Of a stretch of DNA of 64,000 bases, positions 8,979-17,035 are shown piece after piece. How positions within the stretch are numbered: position 1 is the first letter of the stretch; each line of letters opens with the position of its first letter. The position numbers and the translations under genes were made by a program. Origin of the DNA: Actinomadura citrea (GTDB lineage: Bacteria; Actinomycetota; Actinomycetes; Streptosporangiales; Streptosporangiaceae); assembly GCF_013409045.1 (NCBI RefSeq), contig NZ_JACCBT010000001.1, positions 62,001-126,000 on the forward strand. Reading direction: 5' to 3'. The notes below the pieces were generated by a model. That model ran no database searches and had not been told where the DNA came from. It saw only the letters and a list, made by a program, of their open reading frames with translations.

Positions 8979-8991
8979 TTGGGGCGCCCAA
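8979..8991. promoter_or_regulatory. Fourth copy of the MarR-type operator
   Basis: TTGGGGCGCCCAA matches the three-site cluster at 8427-8480. The flanks match too: CATTGG...CCCAACA also occurs at 8440-8456. It lies between the MarR stop and the GNAT start, suggesting the GNAT is in the same small regulon. Confidence 0.65.
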
Positions 8992-9026
8992 CATAGAGTG
9001 ATCGCCCCCGACCCGAGGAGCCGCCC

Positions 9027-9539
9027 GTGCCGCCTGCCATCCGCTTCGCCGAACTGCCGCCCGCCGCGATGAAAGCCCTGCTGGAGGACGACCTGGAGGG
9101 CGCCGGCGCGGTCGCCGGAGTGCCCCTCACCGACTACTTCACCACCGACGACGCGAAGTACCTGTGGCGCTTCCGCCTCGCCCAACTCGACCGCGACCCG
9201 TCCCACGCCCCCTGGATCGTCCGGGCCGCCGTCACCGAACCGGAAGGCGTGGTGGTCGGCCACGCGGGCTTCCACAGCGCTCCGGACGAGAACGGGACCG
9301 TCGTGATCGCCTACTCCGTCGACCCCGCCCACCGCCGCAGGGGCTACGCCCGCGCGATGCTCGCCGCCCTCCTGGCCCGCGCCGCCGCCGAACCGTCCGT
9401 CACCACCGTCCGCGCCACGATCAGCCCCGACAACGAGGCATCCCTGGCCACCATCGCAGGTCAGGGCTTCACCCACGTGGGCGAGCAATGGGACGAGGAA
9501 GACGGCCGGGAACTCATCTACGAACGCCCCGCCCGCTGA
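9027..9539 (+). CDS. GNAT-family N-acetyltransferase
   Basis: Acetyl-CoA-dependent N-acetyltransferase of 170 aa. Motif A, AYSVDPAHRRRGYARAML, carries the pyrophosphate-binding R/QxxGxA variant RRRGYA near residue 110. Motif B ends in SPDNEASLATIAGQGF. The GTG start is preceded by GAGGAG. It follows the MarR gene by 61 bp, with a MarR-type operator between, so joint control is likely. The acceptor is unknown. Confidence 0.85.
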   Translation: MPPAIRFAELPPAAMKALLEDDLEGAGAVAGVPLTDYFTTDDAKYLWRFRLAQLDRDPSHAPWIVRAAVTEPEGVVVGHAGFHSAPDENGTVVIAYSVDPAHRRRGYARAMLAALLARAAAEPSVTTVRATISPDNEASLATIAGQGFTHVGEQWDEEDGRELIYERPAR

Positions 9540-9675
9540 AGCATCCTCGGAAACCCCGCCAAGACGACGGGGCGGGCGCCAGGGCCTCTGGGCGGGCGAT
9601 GAATGCCGCTGCTCGCGGCGTTAGGCTCGCTGGGACGGGCACCGGGGAGACGTTCCGCGATCGGATGGGGGCCTG

Positions 9676-10182
9676 ATGGAGAGCCGAGAGCTTCGCGAGT
9701 TGCAGAAGCCGCTCAAGGAGCGCTACCGGGAGGATCCCGGATCCGCCGTGGTGACCTTGAGCGCCGCCGGGACGCTGGAGGACGGCGTCACCTGCTCGCT
9801 GGAGACGGGACGGGCGCTGGCGGTGGCCGGGCTGCACCCGGCGGCCGGAGGCGACGGCACCCTGCTGTGCTCCGGCGACATGCTGCTGGAGGCGCTGGTC
9901 GCCTGCGCCGGGGTGACACTGCGCTCGGTCGCGACGGCCCTGGAGCTGGACGTCCACGGCGGGACGGTCAGCGCGGAAGGCGACCTGGACTTCCGCGGGA
10001 CGCTCGCCGTGGACCGGGAGGCGCCCGTCGGCTTCCGCGCCATCCGGCTGCGGTTCGAGCTCGACACCGACGCCTCGGAGGAGGACATGGCCACCCTGCT
10101 GCGGCTGACCGAGCGGTACTGCGTCGTCTTGCAGACCCTGGCGTCCTCCCCCGAGCTCACGGTGACCTCCCGCGCCGGCTGA
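9676..10182 (+). CDS. OsmC/Ohr-like protein
   Basis: OsmC-superfamily protein of 168 aa. The two family cysteines are present, the first in ACAGVTLR (near residue 76) and the second in RYCVVLQTL (near residue 148), with the domain-typical GDMLLEALVAC helix start. In characterised members these cysteines reduce organic or fatty-acid hydroperoxides. It is a single gene, convergent with the anti-sigma-like gene 24 bp away. Overall family is fairly secure; true peroxidase activity is inferred. Confidence 0.8.
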   Translation: MESRELRELQKPLKERYREDPGSAVVTLSAAGTLEDGVTCSLETGRALAVAGLHPAAGGDGTLLCSGDMLLEALVACAGVTLRSVATALELDVHGGTVSAEGDLDFRGTLAVDREAPVGFRAIRLRFELDTDASEEDMATLLRLTERYCVVLQTLASSPELTVTSRAG

Positions 10183-10206
10183 CGACGTCCCACCGGCGCC
10201 GTCCGC

Positions 10207-11052
10207 CTACGGGGACGGACGCGTGACCTGCACCGGCGTCCCGTAGTCGGAGAACTCGGTTACGGAGGTGAAGCGGACGGGGTCCCGGTCGGCGATCTCG
10301 GGGTCCGCGCTGGTGATGACGGTCGTCTGCACGATCTTCTGGATCTTGCGGGTGGCGGTCCCGACCGTCACCGTCCCGGTGATCCGGGTCCCGGCGGGCG
10401 ACCCCTCGGAGGGCCGGGCGGCGTGGGAGAAGGCGTAGACCTGCACCGCCGTCTCCCCGCTGCCCGCCCGGCCCTGAGGTGTCACCGTTCCGAAGGTGGC
10501 CAGCATCCGCAGCATCCGGCCGGGATCGGCGGTCAGCTCCTGCGGGCCGGTGGTGCCGCGCGTCAGCCCGCGCAGGCCGCGGTCGAGCTTGCGCCATGTC
10601 TCACCGCGCCGCACGTACCACTCGTCGCCGATGAAGCGCTGCTCCATCGGCACCGATCCGGGTCCGCGCAGGTAGCCGCGCCGGTTGGGAGCGTCGAAGG
10701 CGCCCTGATAGGTCTCCACCGTTTCACGCCGGCCGCGCGAGCTCAGCGTCCAGGTGAGTTTCACGTGGAACGTCGTGCTCGCCGTCGCCTCGGTCGCCGC
10801 GGCCAGGGTGACGCCGCTCTCTCGTCCGGGGGTGATCGTGCGGCGGCCGTCGTCGCCGGAGACGAGGTTCCCGCCGACGGTGGCGGCGGCCACGACCAGG
10901 GCGATCGCGCCGGTGCCGACCGCGCCGGCGGCCGTGCGGCGCCTGCGCCTGGCGCGTCGGCCGCGGTGCATCAGGGTCTCGATCGGCGCGTCGGTGATCG
11001 GGTGCCCGTCGGTCGCCGACCGCAGCATCCGGGTCAGCCGTTCCTCGCTCAT
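10207..11052 (-). CDS. Membrane-anchored partner of the SigE-type ECF sigma factor
   Basis: Single-pass membrane protein of 281 aa encoded with a 4-bp overlap after the sigma factor. The N-terminal 45 residues (MSEERLTRMLRSATDG..., then [12 protein letters not shown]) face the cytoplasm, a TM helix follows (AAGAVGTGAIALVVAAATVG), and the external domain resembles LolA-like/MucB-type lipoprotein-binding folds. No zinc ZAS motif is visible. Translational coupling to the sigma gene and the topology suggest it senses the outside and controls the sigma factor; this is inference. Confidence 0.72.
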   Translation of the reverse strand: MSEERLTRMLRSATDGHPITDAPIETLMHRGRRARRRRRTAAGAVGTGAIALVVAAATVGGNLVSGDDGRRTITPGRESGVTLAAATEATASTTFHVKLTWTLSSRGRRETVETYQGAFDAPNRRGYLRGPGSVPMEQRFIGDEWYVRRGETWRKLDRGLRGLTRGTTGPQELTADPGRMLRMLATFGTVTPQGRAGSGETAVQVYAFSHAARPSEGSPAGTRITGTVTVGTATRKIQKIVQTTVITSADPEIADRDPVRFTSVTEFSDYGTPVQVTRPSP

Positions 11053-11558
11053 CGTGTGATCTCCTCGGTCTGCGGAAGGGCGAGCGTGGAACGGAGCCGT
11101 TTCATCGCCCGGGAGTGCTGGCTCTTGACGGTGCCGACGGAACATCCGAGGAGGCCGGCGGTCGCCGCCTCCGTCATGTCGGCGTAGTGGCGCAGCACGA
11201 CGACCGCGCGCTGCTGGCGGGGCAGGGCGAGCAGCGCACGGCGCAGCTCGTCGTCCGGTTCCCGCGGGGAGCTGGAGCGTGCGTCGAGCCGTTCGGGGGC
11301 CTCGGTCAGCAACTCGCGCCGCCTGCGCCGCCACCAGCTGACGTTGCCGTTGACCAGCATCCGTTTCAGGTAGGCGTCCGGATCGCCGTCCGCCACCCGG
11401 CGCCAGCGCACGTACAGCTTCACCAGGCAGTCCTGGAGAAGTTCTTCGCCGCGGTGGGAGTCGCCGGTCAGCAACGTGGCCAAGCCGTGATGGCGTTTCC
11501 ACGCGGCGGCCGCGAACGTGACGTACGCGGTTTCCTGCGTCGGTTCACTCACGCCCAT
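11049..11558 (-). CDS. ECF RNA polymerase sigma factor, SigE family (actinobacterial type)
   Basis: Sigma factor of 169 aa. Region 2 covers residues about 15-80 (LLTGDSHRGEELLQDCLVKLYVRWRRV, then AYLKRMLVNGNVSWWRRRRR). Region 4 is at 105-160 (LPRQQRAVVVLRHYADMTEAATAGLLGCSVGTVKSQHSRAMKRLR). The order and WRRRRR segment are typical of the SigE/Sig-70-fam_SACE1925-like group. The downstream membrane protein overlaps by 4 bp and is its likely regulator. The target promoters are unknown. Confidence 0.87.
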   Translation of the reverse strand: MGVSEPTQETAYVTFAAAAWKRHHGLATLLTGDSHRGEELLQDCLVKLYVRWRRVADGDPDAYLKRMLVNGNVSWWRRRRRELLTEAPERLDARSSSPREPDDELRRALLALPRQQRAVVVLRHYADMTEAATAGLLGCSVGTVKSQHSRAMKRLRSTLALPQTEEITR

Positions 11559-11637
11559 TGAACGCCTCAGGGAGCACGGATGGTTGGCAGGAATGACCGG
11601 TCAATGGCGGACGGGGCGTTGTTCGCGCGGTCGCGGT

Positions 11638-12609
11638 TCAGACCTCGGGTTTCGCCGCGGCGAAGCGGGCGCGGTAGGCGGACGGGCTGAGGCCGGTCTG
11701 GCGGCGAAGCCGGGTGCGCAGGTTGGCGGGGGTGCCCAGGCCGCTGGCACGCGCGACGGCCTCCAGCCGGAGTTCGCCCCTCTCGATGAGCCTGCACGCC
11801 AGCGCGACCCGCTCGGCGTTCAGCCAGGCCAGCGGCGTAGTGCCGAGTTCGGCTTGGAAGCGGCGGTGCAGGGTGGCGGCGCTGGTCGCGGCCCGGGCGG
11901 CCAGGTCGGCGACGGTCAGCGGCTGATCGAGGTGCTCCTGTGCCCAGGCCAGGACGGGCGCCAGCGAGGTGTCCGGGATCGCGGGGACGGGACGTTCGAC
12001 GAACTGCCGCTGGCCGCCGTCGCGGTGCACGGCGAAGACCAGGCGGCGGCTGACGGCGTTGACGACCTCCGCGCCGTGGTCGCGGCGCACGAGGTGCAGG
12101 CCCAGGTCGAGCGCGGCGGCGCTGCCCGCGGCGGTCAGCACGTCACCGTCGTCCACGAACAGCACCCCGGGTTCGAGCCGCACCGACGGGAAGCGGGCCC
12201 GGAAGAGATCGGCCCAGCGCCAGTGGGTGGTCGCCGGACGGCCGTCGAGCACGCCGGCGGCCGCGAGGGTGAACGCGCCGGTGCAGAAGCTCACGAGGCG
12301 CGCGCCTCGGGCGGCGGCCCCCCGGATCGCGGCGAGGACCCTCTCGTCAGGGGCGTGGTCGGGGTCGGGACGGTTTGGGACGATCACCGTGTCCGCCCCT
12401 TCGACCGCCTCCAACCCCGGAATCCCCGACATCGTGAACATCCCCGCGTGCATCGCCACCGGGCCGGGAGCGCAGAGCGTGAAGTCGTACCACGGGATGC
12501 CCAACTCGGGTCGGCGCAAGCCGAACAGCTCGGTCGCGACGCCCATCTCGAACGGGTTCGAGCCCCTGTCGACGATCATCACCACACGGTGCGAGGAACC
12601 TTGCGACAT
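11638..12609 (-). CDS. GlxA-type AraC regulator with DJ-1/PfpI domain
   Basis: Regulator of 323 aa with two domains. Residues about 8-180 form a class I glutamine amidotransferase-like (DJ-1/PfpI) domain with the nucleophile-elbow cysteine in VSFCTGAF. Residues about 215-310 form an AraC DNA-binding domain with two HTHs (LTVADLAARAATSAATLHRRF and LEAVARASGLGTPANLRTRLRR). GlxA-like proteins usually respond to small metabolites. It is divergent from the cupin gene at 12662 with a 52-bp gap, so it may control that gene. Confidence 0.88.
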   Translation of the reverse strand: MSQGSSHRVVMIVDRGSNPFEMGVATELFGLRRPELGIPWYDFTLCAPGPVAMHAGMFTMSGIPGLEAVEGADTVIVPNRPDPDHAPDERVLAAIRGAAARGARLVSFCTGAFTLAAAGVLDGRPATTHWRWADLFRARFPSVRLEPGVLFVDDGDVLTAAGSAAALDLGLHLVRRDHGAEVVNAVSRRLVFAVHRDGGQRQFVERPVPAIPDTSLAPVLAWAQEHLDQPLTVADLAARAATSAATLHRRFQAELGTTPLAWLNAERVALACRLIERGELRLEAVARASGLGTPANLRTRLRRQTGLSPSAYRARFAAAKPEV

Positions 12610-12661
12610 ATGCGATTCCTAGCACTCACGCTGGACCGGGGCCAATCGAGACAGTGGTCAG

Positions 12662-13051
12662 ATGAGCGAACCGATCGATCTGCAGTCCGCGCTGGCCACT
12701 TTCACCGACCTCTGGAGCCCGCGCATCGTCTCGCGGGTGAACGACTACGACGTCCGCGTCGCCAAGGTCGCCGGTGACCATCTCTGGCACGCCCACGACG
12801 ACACCGACGAGTTCTTCCTGGTGCTCGACGGCGAACTGACCATCGAGCTCCGCGAAGAAGGGGGCGAACGCGCCGTGACGCTGCCCAGGGGCGCGGTGTT
12901 CGTCGTCCCCCGCGGCATAGAGCACAAGCCGTCCGCCCCGGGCGGGGCCTCGATCCTCATGTTCGAGCCGACCGGGACGTTGAGCGTCGGCGACCGGCAC
13001 GAGGACGTGCCGCACCACGTCGACGCGACCACAGGGCGACCGCTCGACTAG
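12662..13051 (+). CDS. Cupin-domain protein
   Basis: Small cupin of 129 aa. Cupin motif 1, GDHLWHAHDDTDEFFLVLDG, supplies the two His and one Glu metal ligands, and motif 2 (PRGAVFVVPRGIEHKP) the third His, so a mononuclear metal centre is likely. Resembles mannose-6-phosphate isomerase-like cupins annotated for stress. The reaction is unknown. It is divergent from the GlxA-type regulator. Confidence 0.84.
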   Translation: MSEPIDLQSALATFTDLWSPRIVSRVNDYDVRVAKVAGDHLWHAHDDTDEFFLVLDGELTIELREEGGERAVTLPRGAVFVVPRGIEHKPSAPGGASILMFEPTGTLSVGDRHEDVPHHVDATTGRPLD

Positions 13052-13072
13052 CGCAACGGTCGCCGGTCAGGG

Positions 13073-13495
13073 CTAGAGGCCGGGATGGTCGCGCAGCCAG
13101 GCGTCCGCGCGCCTGCGCGACGCCTGCGACAGCCACGCGTCCTGGACGACCTCGGTGAGTTCCCGCAGCGTGAGCTCGCCGAGGCGGCTCGCCCGCACGA
13201 GCACCGAGCGGTGGCCGTCGAAATGCGGCGTCGTGAAGAAGGGCGACGCCTCGTCCTGCACCAGCGCCTTCTTGTCGGACTCGGACGGCACCCAGAACAC
13301 GATCACGTCCGGGTGGCGCTCGCCCGTGACGGGGTCGACGGCGTCGGGGCGAGGGGTGCGGAAGAACACGAACGACTTGCCTCCCACCTGGTACACGGCG
13401 TTCCCGCTCTTGCCGTACTCCACCGTGACGTGAGGCATTCCCTGTGCCAGCTCGTGCACGTCCTCGTCCCGGGCAGGACGGTCGTCAGCCTGCAT
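13073..13495 (-). CDS. MmcQ/YjbR-family protein
   Basis: Protein of 140 aa with the YjbR double-wing-like fold pattern: HVTVEYGKSGNAVYQVGGKSF, a central VFWVPSESDKKALVQDE and a C-terminal LREVVQDAWL-type helix (LTEVVQDAWLSQASRRRADAWL). The family binds DNA in structural studies, but its cellular role is unsettled. It is convergent with the cupin gene, 21 bp away. Confidence 0.83.
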   Translation of the reverse strand: MQADDRPARDEDVHELAQGMPHVTVEYGKSGNAVYQVGGKSFVFFRTPRPDAVDPVTGERHPDVIVFWVPSESDKKALVQDEASPFFTTPHFDGHRSVLVRASRLGELTLRELTEVVQDAWLSQASRRRADAWLRDHPGL

Positions 13496-13535
13496 GCCGC
13501 GCAGCGTACCCCGGGCCGGTCGGCCGGGGTCCCGG

Positions 13536-13928
13536 TCAGGCGCTGAGCACCTCGCGCTCGATCTGCTCGAACTGCGCGCCCATCGCCTCGGCCAGCGCGG
13601 TGGCCCCCGACAGCGGGCGCACCATGACCGTCAGCTCGTCGATCAGGCCGTCCTCGTCGATGTGGAGGAAGTCGCACCCGTGCACCTCGCGGCCGTTCAC
13701 GGTCGCCTGGAACATGAGCGCGTGGTCGCGGCCGTCCGCGCCGGCGATCTCCCGCACGTAGCGGATGTCCTCGAACACCCGCGCGGCGGCTCGCACGATC
13801 GCCGCCGTGATCGCCTTGCCACGGTACGGCTTGAACACGACCGGGCTGGTGAACACGGCGTCGTCGGCCAGGAGCCCCGCGATCGCCGCCGTGTCCCCGG
13901 CCTCGACCGCCCGCCTGAACGGATGCAT
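13536..13928 (-). CDS. SnoaL/NTF2-like protein
   Basis: Small NTF2-fold protein of 130 aa: FRRAVEAGDTAAIAGLLADD at the N-terminus, VFKPYRGKAITAAIVRAAARVF in the middle and FLHIDEDGLIDELTVMVRPL near the end. Similar proteins act on small polyketide or steroid-like ligands, but many are uncharacterised. The start MHPFRRAVEAGD lies just downstream of GGGGGTG. It is divergent from the PadR gene at 14047, which may regulate it. Confidence 0.77.
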   Translation of the reverse strand: MHPFRRAVEAGDTAAIAGLLADDAVFTSPVVFKPYRGKAITAAIVRAAARVFEDIRYVREIAGADGRDHALMFQATVNGREVHGCDFLHIDEDGLIDELTVMVRPLSGATALAEAMGAQFEQIEREVLSA

Positions 13929-14046
13929 GCGACACCCCCGAGATATCCAACTTGTTGAATAGGTGCAAATTACACTAGCCGGGTCACGAGGGGCCGTCCA
14001 CCGGGCGGCGACGTGGCGGCGATCACGGGCCGATACGCTCGAGACC

Positions 14047-14619
14047 ATGTCGTTGCGGAACGCGGTCCTGGCCACGCTTCTGGAGGGCGAGGCGTCCGGG
14101 TACGACCTGTCCAAGAGCTTCGACGCCGGCGTGGCCAACTTCTGGATGGCCACGCCCCAGCAGCTCTACCGGGAGCTGGACAAGATGGCCGCCGACGGAC
14201 TGATCCAGGCGCGGGTCGTCCAGCAGGAACGCCGTCCCAACAAGCGCCTGTTCTCCCTCACCGAGGCCGGCCGCAGCGCCCTGCACGAGTTCACCGCCAG
14301 GCCCCCGCGCCCCGGCGCGATGCGCGAGGAGCTGATGGTGCAGGTCCAGGCGGTGGACGCGGGGGACGCCGAGGCCGTCATGGCCGCCCTCCGTGAGCGA
14401 CGGACCTGGGCAGAGTCCAAGATCGCACGCTTCGAGCGGCTCCAGGCCCGCTTCCTGAACGGCCGCACCGAAGCCGAGTACCTGGCCACGGCCGACCGGA
14501 TCGGCCCCTACCTCACCCTCATGCGCGGCCTGGCGTTCGAGCGCGAGAACCTCCGCTGGTGCGAGGAGACCCTGACCATCCTCGACCGCCGCACCACGAG
14601 CCGCCCCCTGAAGGGCTGA
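14047..14619 (+). CDS. PadR-family transcriptional regulator
   Basis: PadR regulator of 190 aa: winged-helix N-terminus (LRNAVLATLLEGEASGYDLSKSF, QQLYRELDKMAADGLI) and a C-terminal helical dimerisation arm of the Vir_act_alpha_C type (ERRTWAESKIARFERLQARF). The spacer to the divergent NTF2-like gene contains a small dyad, TCCAACTTGTTGAA (13946-13959), a weak operator candidate. The start MSLRNAVL was chosen because the domain begins there. Confidence 0.85.
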   Translation: MSLRNAVLATLLEGEASGYDLSKSFDAGVANFWMATPQQLYRELDKMAADGLIQARVVQQERRPNKRLFSLTEAGRSALHEFTARPPRPGAMREELMVQVQAVDAGDAEAVMAALRERRTWAESKIARFERLQARFLNGRTEAEYLATADRIGPYLTLMRGLAFERENLRWCEETLTILDRRTTSRPLKG

Positions 14620-14777
14620 CCGGGGTTCCAGGCGCTCGTTGCGTCCGAGCACGGCCGGCCGGTCACTGTGTCGGGCGACGCGCTGGTGCTCGCTGTTTCC
14701 GGCCGCATGTCATGTTCCGTGGGGTACCGATCGTCTAGTTCTTAGGAGCGGACGAATCGGCTGCGAAGGAGAGTGGC

Positions 14778-15113
14778 ATGCCGGACGAGGACGGGAAGCG
14801 AGCAGCGCACCGCGCCCTGGTGGATCGGGTGCTGAACGGGGAGGGGAAGGCATCGGCGGAACAGCGGGCGTGCGCCTTCGGCAACGACGGCCTCTCCCCG
14901 CCGTTGGACACGCTGATCGGCAAGATCGTCAACAGCCCGGCGCAGGTCACCGAGGCGGACCTGGCGGCGGCGAAGGCGTCGGGGTGCACTGAGGACCAGG
15001 TCTTCGAGCTGGTGGTCTGCGCTGCGGTCGGCCAGTCCGACCGGCTGTACGGGGCCGGACTGGCGGCCCTGGCGGAAGCGACCGGCGAGGGGAGGCCCGA
15101 TCATGCGGCTTGA
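14778..15113 (+). CDS. Carboxymuconolactone decarboxylase-like (AhpD-fold) protein, short
   Basis: Helical protein of 111 aa that resembles the C-terminal part of AhpD/CMD folds (SGCTEDQVFELVVCAAVGQSDRLYGAGLAAL). No CxxC pair is present, so alkylhydroperoxidase activity is unlikely. It overlaps the next gene by 11 bp, so the two are translationally coupled and may form a hetero-oligomer. The family call is moderate. Confidence 0.65.
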   Translation: MPDEDGKRAAHRALVDRVLNGEGKASAEQRACAFGNDGLSPPLDTLIGKIVNSPAQVTEADLAAAKASGCTEDQVFELVVCAAVGQSDRLYGAGLAALAEATGEGRPDHAA

Positions 15114-15684
15114 CGTCCTCGACCACGGCTACGGCCCGGGAACCAAGCTGCTGTTCGCGCTCATCCGGCTGTTCTCCAGGCATCCGGTTCCGGACGCCGC
15201 CAAGCTGGTCTTCTACCGGCCCGACTTCTACGGCGCCCGGGCCAAGGCGTTCACCCACGAGGCGATGCGCGGGCCGTCCGACTGGTCGGCGGGCGACCGG
15301 GAGCTGATGGCCGCCTATGTGTCCAAGGTGAACGAGACCGCGTTCTGCATCAGCGCGCACACGGCGACCGCAAGCCAGGCATACCAAGACGGGCCACGCG
15401 TCGTCGCGGTGCTGGCCGACCTGGAATCCGCCCCCGTCGATGAGCCGCTGCGAGCGACCCTGCGGATGCTCGGCAAGCTGACGCGTGAAGGAACGGTCGA
15501 CGCCGAGGACATGCGGGAAGTGCTGGCCGCAGGTGCCTCACCCCAGCAGGTCAAGGACGCCCTGGCGGTCTGCGCCGCATTCAACGTCACCGACCGTCTC
15601 GCCGACGCCTTCGGCTTCGCACTGCTCACCCCCGAAGCCTTCGAGGCAGGGGCCAGGTACCTGCTCAAACGCGGCTACCGCTGA
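15103..15684 (+). CDS. Carboxymuconolactone decarboxylase-like (AhpD-fold) protein
   Basis: AhpD-fold protein of 193 aa. The family core is visible as NETAFCISAH near residue 76. The usual CxxC is reduced to a single Cys, because the position three before it is Thr. The proton-relay His is kept. A second half with FNVTDRLADAFGF matches the family. With one Cys missing, peroxidase chemistry of the classic type is doubtful. It is coupled to the preceding short paralogue. Confidence 0.75.
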   Translation: MRLDVLDHGYGPGTKLLFALIRLFSRHPVPDAAKLVFYRPDFYGARAKAFTHEAMRGPSDWSAGDRELMAAYVSKVNETAFCISAHTATASQAYQDGPRVVAVLADLESAPVDEPLRATLRMLGKLTREGTVDAEDMREVLAAGASPQQVKDALAVCAAFNVTDRLADAFGFALLTPEAFEAGARYLLKRGYR

Positions 15685-15702
15685 CCGCACAACACCCCCA
15701 TC

Positions 15703-16104
15703 TCAGGCGGGAAGGGGTTCCACGCAGGCAACGGGCGGACAGCTCTCGCCGTCCGTCCGCTCGGCGGCGTCGATGTAGCCGACGAGGGCGTCGCGGGATC
15801 GAGCGAGCCGCTCCATCCGGTCGTCCAGTCGCCGCAGCCGTGTCCGCATCGCGCCCAGAAGCTCGGGACACCCGAGCAGATCCGGGGTCTCCCCGGCCGC
15901 GCAGGGCAGCAGATACGCGATGTCCTCAGAGGACAGTCCGGCACCGAGCAGGTGCCGGATCTGTTTCACCCGCACCACGGCCGCGTCGCCGTACTCTCGG
16001 TAACCGTTCGCGCCACGATCCGCCTCCAGCAGGCCCTGCGCCTCGTAATAGCGCAGCTGATGGGCCCTGACGCCCGTCCGGCGGCTCAGCTCTCCGATCC
16101 GCAT
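15703..16104 (-). CDS. MerR-family transcriptional regulator
   Basis: MerR regulator of 133 aa. The N-terminal HTH is MRIGELSRRTGVRAHQLRYYEAQGLL, followed by a coiled-coil dimerisation helix (LGAMRTRLRRLDDRMERLARSRDAL). Cysteines sit in the effector region (LPCAAGETPDLLGCPELLG and ESCPPVACVE), so a metal or redox signal is possible. It is divergent from the imine-reductase-like gene, and a MerR-type promoter with a 19-bp spacer lies between. Confidence 0.86.
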   Translation of the reverse strand: MRIGELSRRTGVRAHQLRYYEAQGLLEADRGANGYREYGDAAVVRVKQIRHLLGAGLSSEDIAYLLPCAAGETPDLLGCPELLGAMRTRLRRLDDRMERLARSRDALVGYIDAAERTDGESCPPVACVEPLPA

Positions 16105-16115
16105 CGCATCCTCAC

Positions 16116-16146
16116 TTGACCTTCAGACCGGTATCAACGTTAACGA
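16116..16146 (+). promoter_or_regulatory. MerR-type promoter with 19-bp spacer, probably leaderless
   Basis: -35 TTGACC (16116-16121) and -10 TAACGA (16141-16146) are separated by 19 bp, the stretched spacing typical of MerR-controlled promoters. The spacer holds the imperfect dyad TTCAGACCGGTATCAA, symmetric at 6 of 8 pairs. The expected transcription start about 7 nt after the -10 falls at or next to the ATG at 16154, so the mRNA would be leaderless. Confidence 0.68.
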
Positions 16147-16153
16147 TGCTGCC

Positions 16154-17035
16154 ATGGGCAACGACAACACCGACATCCCCGTGACGGTCATCGGACTCGG
16201 CCTGATGGGCCGGGCACTGGCCGGCGCGTTCCTGAAAGCGGGACATCCCACGACCGTGTGGAACCGCACGACCTCCAAGGCCGACCACCTGGTGGCCGAA
16301 GGCGCACGGCCGGCGCCGACGGCCGGCGACGCGCTCAAGGCCGGTTCCCTGACGATCATCTGCCTCACCGACTACGAGGCCGTCCGCGAGGTGCTCGACG
16401 CCTGCGAACTGGACGGCACGACGCTCATCAACCTCACCTCGGGTAGTTCGGCCCAGGCCCGCGAAGCCGCCCGATGGGCAGAACGCCGCGGCGCCCGCTA
16501 CCTGGACGGCGCCATCATGGCCGTCCCGCCGGCCATCGGAACCGCCGAGGCGGTGATCCTGCACAGCGGGCCGCGACCGGACTTCGCGGCGCACGAGCCG
16601 ACACTGGGCGCGCTCGGCACCGTCACCTATCTCGGCGAGGACCCGGGGCTGGCGTCCCTGTACGACGTGGCCGGCCTGGCCATGATGTGGAGCGTCCTGA
16701 ACGCCTGGCTCCAGGGCACCGCCCTGCTCGGAACGGCCGGTGTCGACGCCGCGGCGTATGCGCCGTTCGCGCAGCAGATCGCCACCGTTGTGGCCGGATG
16801 GCTTCCCGGATACGCCGAGCAGATCGACCGCGGCTCCTTCCCGGCCGAGGTGTCGGCCCTGGAGACCGACGCGGGAGCAATGGCGCACCTCATCGAGGAG
16901 AGCGAGGCGGCAGACGTCAACACCGAACTCCCGAAGCTGATCAAAGCGATGGCCGAGCGCTCGATCGCCGCCGGCCACGGAGCGGAGCAGTACCCCGTCC
17001 TGATCGACGAGTTCCGCAACCCTCGGGGAGCCTGA
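16154..17035 (+). CDS. NAD(P)-dependent oxidoreductase, imine-reductase-like
   Basis: Dehydrogenase of 293 aa in the beta-hydroxyacid dehydrogenase superfamily. The N-terminal Rossmann motif VIGLGLMGRALA (residues 11-22) with WNRTTSKAD (Arg after the second strand) suggests NADPH. The segment LDGAIMAVPPAIGTAEAVIL and the helical C-terminal half resemble imine reductases rather than 3-hydroxyisobutyrate dehydrogenases, since the usual catalytic Lys position is not obvious. It is probably controlled by the divergent MerR protein through the 19-bp-spacer promoter. Confidence 0.82.
   Translation: MGNDNTDIPVTVIGLGLMGRALAGAFLKAGHPTTVWNRTTSKADHLVAEGARPAPTAGDALKAGSLTIICLTDYEAVREVLDACELDGTTLINLTSGSSAQAREAARWAERRGARYLDGAIMAVPPAIGTAEAVILHSGPRPDFAAHEPTLGALGTVTYLGEDPGLASLYDVAGLAMMWSVLNAWLQGTALLGTAGVDAAAYAPFAQQIATVVAGWLPGYAEQIDRGSFPAEVSALETDAGAMAHLIEESEAADVNTELPKLIKAMAERSIAAGHGAEQYPVLIDEFRNPRGA

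Noticed and set aside
13946..13976. Promoter for the PadR gene at 14047
   Set aside because: TTGTTG and TACACT are present, but the spacer is only 13 bp, so it is not a convincing promoter. Only the small dyad is noted with the PadR gene.
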